This document shows positions 38,972 to 46,808 of a stretch of DNA of 46,808 nucleotides, piece by piece; position 1 is the first letter of the stretch; every line of letters starts with the position of its first letter. The translations under genes and the position numbers were made by a program. This DNA is from Candidatus Bathyarchaeota archaeon. Lineage in GTDB: Archaea > Thermoproteota > Bathyarchaeia > Bathyarchaeales > Bathycorpusculaceae. Location of the stretch: positions 1-46,808 of the forward strand of contig JAFGLT010000033.1 in assembly GCA_016927895.1 (NCBI GenBank), read 5' to 3'. The notes beneath the pieces were generated by a model. The model saw nothing but the letters and a program-made list of their open reading frames with translations. It was not told where the DNA came from and ran no database searches.

Positions 38972-39484
38972 ATGTCTGACAGAACCTTTTCTTGGAAGGA
39001 CCATGTTCCAGCAACCTTATCAACGGTCCTTTTCATCTCGCAAATCATTGTCGGCATTTATCTGCTATCTGAGGTTTCACAGATTGACGTTTTGGCTTAT
39101 GCTGGCGTAGCGCTTTACTTTCTTTCAGGCATAGTTTTTGGCACGCTTCCCGTATTCGAGTTTCGCAGAAAAGGCGGCGTAAAAAAAGGACAAAGCTACA
39201 TTCACACCACGAAACTTGTTGACACGGGCATATACTCCATTGTTCGCCACCCACAATACATAACCTTCATACTGTGGGCACTTTCAGGCATGCTACTTTT
39301 TCAACACTGGATTGTTATCCTACTCGGCGTTCCCGTCATCCCGTTAACGTACATCGATTTAATCAGAGCAGACAAAGCCTGCACAGAAAGGTTCGGAGAC
39401 GCCTACAAAGCTTACATGAAAAAGGTTCCAAGAGCAAACTTCCTGCTCGGCATCCTACACAGATTCAGGAAAAGTGCAAAATGA
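38972..39484 (+). CDS. ICMT/PEMT-like membrane methyltransferase, copy 2
   Basis: The 170 residues share the design of the previous gene. An N-terminal pair of helices is followed by TGIYSIVRHPQYITFILWAL (RHPxY) and ADKACTERFGDAYKAYMKKVPRANFL at the end. Sequence identity with copy 1 is modest by eye, so the duplication is old or the genes came together by selection. ATG 38972 lies after a GTTGAGGAACG ribosome-like site. Two membrane methyltransferases in tandem could act in steps on one lipid or prenyl substrate. Confidence 0.8.
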   Translation: MSDRTFSWKDHVPATLSTVLFISQIIVGIYLLSEVSQIDVLAYAGVALYFLSGIVFGTLPVFEFRRKGGVKKGQSYIHTTKLVDTGIYSIVRHPQYITFILWALSGMLLFQHWIVILLGVPVIPLTYIDLIRADKACTERFGDAYKAYMKKVPRANFLLGILHRFRKSAK

Positions 39485-39589
39485 AGTTTTGAATTGGTGC
39501 AGATTACCTTTACATCTTCCAGGTTTTGAGTGGGTTAAACAAGTTTTTTATGCTTTCGAAACGATATAGTGTTCCAGGGGTTGTTGTGT

Positions 39590-39850
39590 TTGAGTGAGGA
39601 AAACGTTATCGAAGTTGGGCATGTAACGCATTTCTTCTCTAAAATTAATGTTGCAGTTTTAGAGCTCACGGCGCCTTTGGCTGTGGGCGACCGCATACTC
39701 GTGAAGGGACCAACCACGGATTTTGAGCAGGTTGTGGATTCGATTCAGATTGAGCACGAGAGCATTCCAAAGGCGGAAGCGGGGCAGAGCATAGGCTTGA
39801 AGATGGTGGAACATGCCCGAGAAAGAGACGTAGTTTACAAGAGACTCTAA
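39590..39850 (+). CDS. translation factor domain-2-like small protein
   Basis: The protein has 86 residues from TTG 39590 (AGGGG about 9 bases upstream; GTG 39569 would add seven). It is a single beta-barrel of the EF-Tu/translation factor domain II type: VIEVGHVTHFFSKINVAVLELTAPLAVGDRILVKG, ending VVDSIQIEHESIPKAEAGQSIGLKMVEHARERDVVYK. No GTPase domain is present. Proteins like this occur widely in archaea and bacteria as stand-alone elongation-factor-like genes, sometimes beside U32 peptidases. Function unknown. It converges on sufB. Confidence 0.75.
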   Translation: MSEENVIEVGHVTHFFSKINVAVLELTAPLAVGDRILVKGPTTDFEQVVDSIQIEHESIPKAEAGQSIGLKMVEHARERDVVYKRL

Positions 39851-39888
39851 GATCTACACCTTTTTTTCGTTGCCTTGGAGACAGGGTT

Positions 39889-41013
39889 TTAGTCGGCTTC
39901 GGCTGAAGCTTCCACTATACGCTTTATCTCAGCGTTCAAGGCGTCTGGTAAACCCAGTATACCCACATCCATGAATCCTCGAATTATCAGCGAAACCGCT
40001 TCGTCCCGCGACAGTTTCCTAGTCATCAAATAAGTTATTTCTCTTTCCGAGATTTTGCCTACAGCCGCTTCATGTGTGATTTCGACACCTTTCTTTTTGG
40101 CGATTAACTCCGGTATGGACTTCAAGAAGGCCTCGTCATCAATGAGCAATCCGCGACACTCCAAGTGTCCCTTGCAGTCAGTGTTGTCGCCTTCGATTAA
40201 GCCCCTGATTATCATTTTGGAGCCTTCGCGTGCTATGGCGCGGCTGACCATTTCTGCTTTGCTGCCTTTACCAGTGAGAACCGCTTTCGACCCAATATCC
40301 ATAGTAGAATTTGCATGTCCATACAGGATGCTGTTGAAGCTCACTGTTGACTCAGCGCCACTGCAGAGAGCTGCGGGGTACATCTGCACGTCACGAACGG
40401 GGCGCATACACACATAATTCGAAACGAACGTGGCTTTGTCCCCTACCTCCGCGGCGCTTCTAGGACGCACCAGCGTGTTTTCGCTCCACTGATGAATCAT
40501 AGTAAAGTTGAGCATGGCGCCTTTCTTAACGTAGATTTCTGACACGCCCAAGTGCGCAGCGTCTGGAACACTGGAGTGCTGAACACAACTGGTGATTATG
40601 TGCGATTTTGAGCCTTCCTCGGCGATGATGATGTTGTGAACTCGCTGCTCCAAGTTTTTCTTCGTAATTAACAAGCATGACTGCAACGGAAACGTTATCT
40701 CGGCGCCTGGCATAACACGCATAAAATAGCCTCCGCTCCAGTTATCCGCCACTTTCCGCGTGTACTCATCCTTATTCATGTCGACGAGCTTCCACATATA
40801 CTCTTTAAGCCACGAATACTTCTCCAAAGCTGTTTTCGTGTCCATAAGCTCGATTTTTCCTTGGAAAAGCTCGTTGACCTTCGAGTAAACTGTGGACTGG
40901 TCCACATGATAAAAGGTGCCTGAGCGGTCTTTATCGCCCGCTTCCATGCCCGCCTTGTAGGTTTCTTCCAGAATCTCATGCGGGATCTTCATGAGTTCAT
41001 TTTCTTTACTCAA
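39889..41013 (-). CDS. sufB: SufB/SufD-family Fe-S cluster scaffold protein
   Basis: The 374-residue beta-helix protein works with SufC to assemble Fe-S clusters. It is shorter than bacterial SufB. The core has ARAIAREGSKMIIRGLIEGDNTDCKGHLECRGLLIDD and ITHEAAVGKISEREITYLMTRKLSRDEA (the His of the SufB/SufD site). The Cys in ECRGLL may serve as a ligand. The TTG start at 41013 overlaps the end of sufC by 8 bp. Archaea with only sufC and one sufB-like gene are thought to use the minimal SufBC system, which fits here. Confidence 0.9.
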   Translation of the reverse strand: MSKENELMKIPHEILEETYKAGMEAGDKDRSGTFYHVDQSTVYSKVNELFQGKIELMDTKTALEKYSWLKEYMWKLVDMNKDEYTRKVADNWSGGYFMRVMPGAEITFPLQSCLLITKKNLEQRVHNIIIAEEGSKSHIITSCVQHSSVPDAAHLGVSEIYVKKGAMLNFTMIHQWSENTLVRPRSAAEVGDKATFVSNYVCMRPVRDVQMYPAALCSGAESTVSFNSILYGHANSTMDIGSKAVLTGKGSKAEMVSRAIAREGSKMIIRGLIEGDNTDCKGHLECRGLLIDDEAFLKSIPELIAKKKGVEITHEAAVGKISEREITYLMTRKLSRDEAVSLIIRGFMDVGILGLPDALNAEIKRIVEASAEAD

Positions 41014-41764
41014 ACTTCCATCCTTCCGTCTTTCTTACTCTACACGCTACGCATTCTTCGTAGCCGACTTTCTTTATGTCCTTGTAAATATGCGTGGGAT
41101 CAGTGAAACAGTGAAACTTGCCCGATAACAGTACGCATCCATACTTTGCTTTGATGTGGTCAAGTATGTCGCCCTTATGCGTAATTATCAGCGCGGAACT
41201 GCCGTTACGTTCAACGTACTGCTGTATCTCATCTGCGATAAGCCGCAGGCTTTCCACGTCCACACCGGAGTCAGGCTCGTCCAGAAGCAGAAGTTTCGGC
41301 TTCAGAAAAATCAGCTGTAAAATCTCGGAACGTTTTCTTTCGCCGCCGGAGAAGCCCACGTTGATGTCTCTATCCAAGAATTTAGTGAGCCTGAACGCTT
41401 CTATGAGCTTTTGCTCTTCATCGTTGAAGCGAGCAATCGGGCTCTTGCCTAGACACAGTTTCAGCAGGTCAGACAGTTTCACGCCTGTAATCTCGGGTGG
41501 ATTCTGGAAGCTTACAACCATGCCCAGTCGCGCTCGTTCCTCAACGCTTTTGTTGGTGATGTCAACGCCCATGAAAGATATTTTGCCTGAAACCACCTCA
41601 TAGGAGGGGAGACCCATCAAAGCGCTTAGAAGTGTTGTCTTTCCAGACCCGTTGGGTCCAAAGAGAATGTGGCTTTCATGGCTCTTCAGGCTGAAAGTGA
41701 TGTCTTCAAGAATAAGTTTACCTTCAACCTTAACTGATAAATTCTCAACATCAAGTATATTCAT
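41006..41764 (-). CDS. sufC: SufC ATPase
   Basis: The protein has 252 residues from ATG 41764 (TTG 41788 would add eight). It is an ABC-type ATPase: Walker A LFGPNGSGKTTL, Q-loop VVSFQNPPEI, signature VGFSGGERKRSEIL, Walker B LLLLDEPDSGVD, and ALIITHKGD at the H-loop. GFSGGERKR is diagnostic for SufC. It powers cluster assembly on SufB encoded just downstream. There is an unusual C-terminal CVACRVRK pair of cysteines near the end, which could bind metal. Confidence 0.93.
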   Translation of the reverse strand: MNILDVENLSVKVEGKLILEDITFSLKSHESHILFGPNGSGKTTLLSALMGLPSYEVVSGKISFMGVDITNKSVEERARLGMVVSFQNPPEITGVKLSDLLKLCLGKSPIARFNDEEQKLIEAFRLTKFLDRDINVGFSGGERKRSEILQLIFLKPKLLLLDEPDSGVDVESLRLIADEIQQYVERNGSSALIITHKGDILDHIKAKYGCVLLSGKFHCFTDPTHIYKDIKKVGYEECVACRVRKTEGWKFE

Positions 41765-42024
41765 AACAATCAATAGAAGTGGTTCCAAGGAAAAAATAAA
41801 CCTTTTGAATGGCTGCTGTTTTGCTAAGGTTTGAACGTTGCGAGGAGCCTGCGTTTAATCTCTTCTACCAATGAGGTATGAGTTAACTTTTACAATACAC
41901 AAAGGAGAATAATCTGTATCAACGATTCATAACCCTTTACTTACTATTCATGATTATCATATGCACCAACTTCAAACGAGTCGGGAAATCAACTTCAACC
42001 AGTAAACAGTGAAGAGGGAGTGCC

Positions 42025-45000
42025 ATGCAAAGCAAAGCCCGAAGAAGCACTAAAAAAAATTTGGTTACACTTCTAAAGTTCATTGCTGCCCCTGCACTTG
42101 TTGTTGACGGAAAAAGCAAGATTCTTTTGATAAACGACGCACTTTTAGGCTTGTCTGGTCTGAAAAAGAAAGACCTGATTGGCAAGTCATTCTTGGATTT
42201 GAGCGTCCTAAACGAAAAAAACAAAGCAAGAATCGCTAAAAAATTTGAAGCAAGGCTCAAAGGATTACCTGTTAAACCCTACGAAGTCACTTTAACAGAT
42301 AAAAATGGTGAAGTAAGAGCTATAGAGATAACGTCAAAAAAGATAGAATGTTTTGAACACCCCATTTTTCTCGTTGTCGTACACGACATTACTGAAAGAA
42401 AAGCAAAAACAAAGCAGCTCGAGGAATATTCTGAGAAAATGGAAGCTCTTGTGGCTGAAAAGGCTAGGCAAATAATCGAAAGTAAAGAAAAACTAGAAGC
42501 GATTTTTAACTCTTCTCCTGACGCCATAGTAGTTACTGATTTAAATGGAAAACTCGTCGAAGTTAACGAAGCGGCAATAAAGCTTTACGGATGTTCATCA
42601 AAAAACGGTTTAATTGGAAAGAACGTTTTTGAACTCGTTTCAAGAGAGGAACAAGCGAATCTGTCGCTATTAATCGAGAATATTTCAAGAGATGGTACCG
42701 TAAAGAACGCTGAGCAGATTTTTTTAACTGAAAATGGCAGAGAATTACCTGTCGAGTTTTCTGCCAGCTTTATCAAAAATTCTTCGGATAATCCGGTAGG
42801 TTTCGTTAGCATAGTCAAAGACATCTCAGAACGCAAAAAGGCACAAGAGGCTATAAAAGAAAGTGAAGAGAAATTCAGGGACCTCTCTGAAGAATCCCCG
42901 AACATGATTTTCATAAACAAAAAGGGTGAGGTGGTCTACGCAAACAAAAAGTGCGAAGAGTTAATGGGATACACAAAGGAAGAGTTCTATGCTCCCACAT
43001 TCAACTTCTTATCTTTAATCGCCCCAGAGTCACTAGAGAAAATTAAATCAATCTACAGCAGACATAAATTAGGAGAAGAAGCAGCTCCATATGAATATGA
43101 TATTGTTACTAAAGCGGGAAAAAGAATTAGCGTGGTTATAACTACAAAACTGATAAAATATGGTGGAGAACGCGCTATCCTAGGAATAGTAACTGACATT
43201 AGTGAACGCAAACATCTTGAAACTGCACTGCGTGAAAGTGAGGAAATGTTTCGCGCAATAAGTACTTCCGCGATAGATGCAATTATTCTGCTAGATAAGA
43301 GAGGCAAAGTTACATATTGGAATCCTGCGGCTGAAAGAATTTTTGGTTATACAAGTGAAGAAGCGATAGGTAAACCACTGGATGCTCTAATAATTCCCGA
43401 AAAGTATAGAGGAATGCATTCAAAATCTGCCATGAAAACATTCGAGAACGGAAAACATCATAAAACTTCAATGGAATTTAAAGCTCTTAGAAAAAACGGA
43501 AAAGAAGTTCCGATAGAGCTTTCAATTTCACTGTTGCAACTTAAAGATAAAAAACACCTGCTGGGAATTATACGAGATACTTCAGAGCGCAAAAGAATGG
43601 AGACTACATTGCAAGAAGCCGAAAAACGTTACCATGCACTATTTAACAAGGCGCCGTTAGGCATTCTGCTTCTTGATGAAACAGCTACCGCGGTTGAGTT
43701 CAATGAAGAAGCCTATCGTCACCTCGGCTATACCCGAGAAGAGTTCGCAAAGCTCACGGTTTCTGATTATGAAGTAATTGAAACCACTAAAGAAACAAAG
43801 GCACGCATGAAAAAGATAATGCGCGAAGGAAAGGACGAGTTTGAAACCAAACATCGAACCAAGAACGGTGAAATCAGAGACGTCATAATCTCGGTGCAGG
43901 TTATCGAGCTTGCTGGAAAGAAGTTATTCCATCTCATCTCAAAAGACGTTACTGAGCAGAAGAAAATTGAACGTGAACTTAAAATCGAAAAAGCCAAACT
44001 GGAAGCTGTTACAGAGAACATCGGTGCTGGTCTGGCAATTATCAGCAAAGACTATCAAATATTATGGGCGAACAAGCTTCTGAAGCAGATTAATGGTGAA
44101 TGCGAAGGCAAAATATGTTATTCGACGTTTAACAGGCTTAGTGAGGTTTGTCCCGATTGTGGGGTCAAAAAAGTCTTTGAGACTGGTGTGTCTCTTGATA
44201 TTCACGAATATTCCAATGTTGATGATAAAGGCAACCGATTTTGGGTTGAGCTTATTATCACTCCAATTAAAGACGAAAATGGAAATGTTATAGCTGCTTT
44301 GGAACTGGCAGTAAACATAACTGAACGGAAAATCATGGAAAACAAGCTGGCAGAGTACTCTCAAAAGCTAGAGAAAGTAGTTGAGAAAAGAACAAGACAG
44401 TTGCAGCAGGCGCAGGCTAAACTCGTCAAGTCTGAGCGGCTTGCGGCCATTGGTGAATTAGCTGCCATGGTTGGGCATGACCTGCGTAATCCATTAACAG
44501 GCATAATGGGTGCGACATACTACTTAAAAAATAAACATAATGGAGAATTGGGTGCTAAAGGACAAGAAATGCTTGAAACCATCGAAAAAGCAATTTTGTA
44601 CTCTAACAAAATCGTGAACGACTTGCTAGAATATTCGAAAGACCTGAAGTTAGAAATCACTGAGACTACCCCAAAAGACCTGTTTAAAAACTCGTTGTCT
44701 TTAATTGAAGTTCCAGAAGCAATCCGTATTGTAGACGCCACCGAAGACAAGCCTACGATAAAAGCTGATGCGGAAAAGATGCAGCGGGTTTTCATTAACC
44801 TCATCCGAAACGCTTTTGACGCTATGCCTGAAGGTGGAACCCTGACAGTGAAAAGTAAGGAAGTCAAAGGCAAATTGAAAATTTCCTTCAAGGATACGGG
44901 AACAGGTATGTCAAAAGTAACTTTAAGCAAGCTTAAAGGGGACGTTCTCCTGTTCACGACTAAAGCGAAAGGCATGGGCTTCGGCTTGCCCATTTGCAAA

Positions 45001-45189
45001 CGCATAGCAGAAGCTCACGACGGAAAACTCTCTGTGGAAAGCAAAGTCGGGAAAGGAACCGTGATTACTATAACCCTTCCAGTCAACCCCGAACCAGCGA
45101 ATGAAAACGAGGTAAAATTGTTTTTCAACCACTTCATGCTGGACGCAATTGCTGCAAAACAAAAAGCTAAACAAACCCCTTCTCCGTAG
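42025..45189 (+). CDS. soluble multi-PAS sensor histidine kinase
   Basis: The 1054-residue kinase has no membrane helix. About six PAS domains occupy residues 12-790, several ending with the DISERKxxE-type linker: DITERKAK, DISERKKA, DISERKHL, DTSERKRM, DVTEQKKI and NITERKIM. The sixth has a Cys-rich loop (GKICYSTF...CPDCGVKKVFETG, about 690-715), perhaps binding metal or haem. HisKA holds His818 in VGHDLRNPLTG. The HATPase has the N box NLIRNAFDAM, then DTGTGMS and FTTKAKGMGFGLPIC. No response regulator is adjacent. It was probably acquired or expanded in this lineage; a relic of a similar kinase lies at 22805-23000. Confidence 0.92.
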   Translation: MQSKARRSTKKNLVTLLKFIAAPALVVDGKSKILLINDALLGLSGLKKKDLIGKSFLDLSVLNEKNKARIAKKFEARLKGLPVKPYEVTLTDKNGEVRAIEITSKKIECFEHPIFLVVVHDITERKAKTKQLEEYSEKMEALVAEKARQIIESKEKLEAIFNSSPDAIVVTDLNGKLVEVNEAAIKLYGCSSKNGLIGKNVFELVSREEQANLSLLIENISRDGTVKNAEQIFLTENGRELPVEFSASFIKNSSDNPVGFVSIVKDISERKKAQEAIKESEEKFRDLSEESPNMIFINKKGEVVYANKKCEELMGYTKEEFYAPTFNFLSLIAPESLEKIKSIYSRHKLGEEAAPYEYDIVTKAGKRISVVITTKLIKYGGERAILGIVTDISERKHLETALRESEEMFRAISTSAIDAIILLDKRGKVTYWNPAAERIFGYTSEEAIGKPLDALIIPEKYRGMHSKSAMKTFENGKHHKTSMEFKALRKNGKEVPIELSISLLQLKDKKHLLGIIRDTSERKRMETTLQEAEKRYHALFNKAPLGILLLDETATAVEFNEEAYRHLGYTREEFAKLTVSDYEVIETTKETKARMKKIMREGKDEFETKHRTKNGEIRDVIISVQVIELAGKKLFHLISKDVTEQKKIERELKIEKAKLEAVTENIGAGLAIISKDYQILWANKLLKQINGECEGKICYSTFNRLSEVCPDCGVKKVFETGVSLDIHEYSNVDDKGNRFWVELIITPIKDENGNVIAALELAVNITERKIMENKLAEYSQKLEKVVEKRTRQLQQAQAKLVKSERLAAIGELAAMVGHDLRNPLTGIMGATYYLKNKHNGELGAKGQEMLETIEKAILYSNKIVNDLLEYSKDLKLEITETTPKDLFKNSLSLIEVPEAIRIVDATEDKPTIKADAEKMQRVFINLIRNAFDAMPEGGTLTVKSKEVKGKLKISFKDTGTGMSKVTLSKLKGDVLLFTTKAKGMGFGLPICKRIAEAHDGKLSVESKVGKGTVITITLPVNPEPANENEVKLFFNHFMLDAIAAKQKAKQTPSP

Positions 45190-45203
45190 ATTTAGGGGTT
45201 ATC

Positions 45204-46733
45204 TCACGGCTGTTTTGAATAATAATAGATTTTTATTACTGAGGAATCACCCGTTATCGGGTAACCCAGAATTGAAATACTGTTCAGAATGTCTTGAGAA
45301 ACGAATTCGCTTTCCTCATTTAACTGGTGACTATCATTAAGCCTCGTTTTAACTTCCCCATCTGGATCAGCGACATTATCGTGTGAAAGGATTAACCATA
45401 ATTTGTCATGCTCATTTGTTAAGAGCGCTTCACTTAACTGATCAGTTGTTTGCACTCCTACGATAACATTGCTTCCAGTGTAGTATTGTTCAAAGCTTAG
45501 TTTAAGCCAAGGTGCATTCACTATTATTATGTCTCCAACCGTCTCATGCTCTTGAACGTAAAATGCTGCTTCTCTCCACTGTTCCTTGTTCGGGTTGGTA
45601 TAATAAGAATAAGCAATAACAGCGCTATCAATTAACAGAATAAGAAGTAAAATGTAACGAAGTTTCCGGTTCTTGTTTGCTAAACCTTTAGAAACTAGCA
45701 AGTAGAATGCAGGCGAGACCAGTATAAGATACTTTGGTAAGTAAATTGGTTGAAAAATAAAAGAAATTAACAGGGCGAGAATAATCGGTATTCCAATCCA
45801 CATAAAGCAGAAAGTAATGCTAAAATTGGACGAATTAAAAACGCATGCTTTTATTCTTTTTAGGTTTTCCAAAGAGGATGAATTGGCAAAACGTTTTTTC
45901 AAGTTGTTTAATGTGAAAATGCTTCTTAGTGAATACCCAAAAACTAGGATGCTGACAACCGAACTATTACAAAACACTGTGATAGTTCCTATAATTAGAA
46001 TGATGTCTGGTTGTGGAATCCATCCTATCGCACTGGAACCCTCTAGAACGTAAGGGGTTACATCTAAAAGTTTAATCAACCACGGAAAAAAACCTGCAGT
46101 AATCAGGGACAAAGCGGTAAAACCCTTTTTGAAAACTCCCTTTTCATGCCTATAATAGATTAGAAGACAGAAAAATTGTAAAATTATTATGAAAATGCCG
46201 TAAGCGTGAGTGTACAACATTAGTATGCTTGCAATTATGTAACTAACCCAGTATCTTTTGCGGTTCTCATTAAGGCTCTTTACGAAAAAGAAAATTGAAA
46301 GCAAAGTCGTTAACATCAAAAGGCTGTACATGCGTGCTTCTTGTGAAAAATAAATTTGAAAAATCGAGATTGCCAAAATAAAAGAACTGTATACAGCTAT
46401 CTTGACATTAAACAAGGTTTTTCCAAGTTTATACAACGCAAATATTGACAAAACACCAAAAATTGCCGATAAAGATCTAACTGCAAATTCGCTGGTTCCA
46501 AATAATCCTATCCAGAAATGCAGCATCAGGTAATAAAGAGGAGGAATATGGGCTTCATAAGATGGAGGATTTATGATAGCGCCAAGGTCTTGCTGAGAAA
46601 AATAGAGACTCATTGTCTCGTCAAACCAGTAACTCTCCCCGCCAAGATTGTTAAACCTTAAGAAAAATCCTAATACACAGATCAGGAGAATAAGAATCAG
46701 CTTGTTTTTCTCAATCCAACTTAAAGCTTGCAA
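45204..46733 (-). CDS. GT-C glycosyltransferase, PMT_2/ArnT-like
   Basis: The 509-residue protein has about ten to twelve membrane helices. It opens with a helix (about 11-27) and then FNNLGGESYWFDETMSLYFSQ, whose Asp-Glu (DE) in the first outer loop is the catalytic signature of GT-C transferases using dolichyl- or polyprenyl-phosphate sugars. SQEARMYSLLMLTTL follows and is typical of the PMT_2/GT39-GT83 group. A soluble domain forms the C-terminal 120 residues. It likely glycosylates surface proteins, of which this window encodes several. It converges with the kinase gene, with 14 bp between. ATG 46733 is the start. Confidence 0.85.
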   Translation of the reverse strand: MQALSWIEKNKLILILLICVLGFFLRFNNLGGESYWFDETMSLYFSQQDLGAIINPPSYEAHIPPLYYLMLHFWIGLFGTSEFAVRSLSAIFGVLSIFALYKLGKTLFNVKIAVYSSFILAISIFQIYFSQEARMYSLLMLTTLLSIFFFVKSLNENRKRYWVSYIIASILMLYTHAYGIFIIILQFFCLLIYYRHEKGVFKKGFTALSLITAGFFPWLIKLLDVTPYVLEGSSAIGWIPQPDIILIIGTITVFCNSSVVSILVFGYSLRSIFTLNNLKKRFANSSSLENLKRIKACVFNSSNFSITFCFMWIGIPIILALLISFIFQPIYLPKYLILVSPAFYLLVSKGLANKNRKLRYILLLILLIDSAVIAYSYYTNPNKEQWREAAFYVQEHETVGDIIIVNAPWLKLSFEQYYTGSNVIVGVQTTDQLSEALLTNEHDKLWLILSHDNVADPDGEVKTRLNDSHQLNEESEFVSQDILNSISILGYPITGDSSVIKIYYYSKQP

Positions 46734-46808
46734 ATACTTGCCTCTTAAAGAGACATATACCGTATGCTAATTTAAAACGTTAGCAAACTTCAAAAAATTA
46801 GGGAATTA

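Overview
The window looks like chromosomal DNA of an uncultivated mesophilic archaeon. Gene content fits the Bathyarchaeia/Thermoproteota side best, but this is inferred from gene content, not from a marker tree. Archaeal hallmarks are RadA, an Lhr-type helicase, Trm-G10 (Trm11-like), RNase Z, ER/archaeal-type signal peptidases with a Ser-His pair, a two-gene SufCB system, a UbiA-type prenyltransferase, an archaeal RqcH/NFACT protein, a CDKAL1-like methylthiotransferase, TATA-like boxes, and frequent TTG/GTG starts behind Shine-Dalgarno sites. I see no tRNA, rRNA, CRISPR array, complete insertion sequence or prophage.

Region 1 (1-3.7 kb) is a minus-strand cell-surface block. It holds a truncated exported protein, a small exported protein with a C-terminal anchor, a NosD-like beta-helix protein with the same type of anchor, and a signal peptidase. 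Two copies of an intergenic repeat lie downstream of genes here. Region 2 (3.8-15.6 kb) is housekeeping: a zinc-ribbon protein with a Cren7-like core, the Lhr helicase, a cysteine-rich helical protein, a methyltransferase, UbiA, a TIM-barrel epimerase-like protein, the overlapping prs - trmG10 - rnz operon, and metG - PHP phosphoesterase.

Region 3 (15.9-25 kb) mixes surface and information functions. It contains a 21-residue-repeat coiled-coil surface protein, a zinc-ribbon RDD membrane protein, a cytochrome b5-like protein, a second signal peptidase, a methyltransferase, a family 4-like uracil-DNA glycosylase with one cluster cysteine replaced by histidine, RqcH, a PrsW-like membrane protease without a good start, a frameshifted histidine-kinase relic, and radA with a tightly coupled unknown gene. 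Region 4 (25-34.5 kb) has a three-gene membrane-protein operon, methylglyoxal synthase, an exported protein paired with a membrane-anchored winged-helix regulator, a C45-like Ntn hydrolase, a RimI-like acetyltransferase, lactate racemase LarA divergent from a PadR regulator, a VOC/glyoxalase-fold protein, a 450-bp gene-free stretch, and an RHH regulator operon.

Region 5 (34.7-46.8 kb) carries the methylthiotransferase, a DUF5752-like protein and a second NosD-like surface protein, tandem ICMT-like membrane methyltransferases, a small EF-Tu-domain-2-like protein, SufB/SufC, an orphan soluble multi-PAS histidine kinase, and a GT-C glycosyltransferase. The DUF5752-like and NosD-like genes are each preceded by a copy of the same roughly 110-130 bp element.

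The most interesting signals are this duplicated leader, whose 14-base core recurs at 33770; the His-for-Cys glycosylase; the zinc-ribbon/Cren7-like protein; the radA-coupled unknown gene; possible methylglyoxal-lactate gene clustering; and several unexplained inverted repeats. I did not find a single clear-cut new defence or mobile system.
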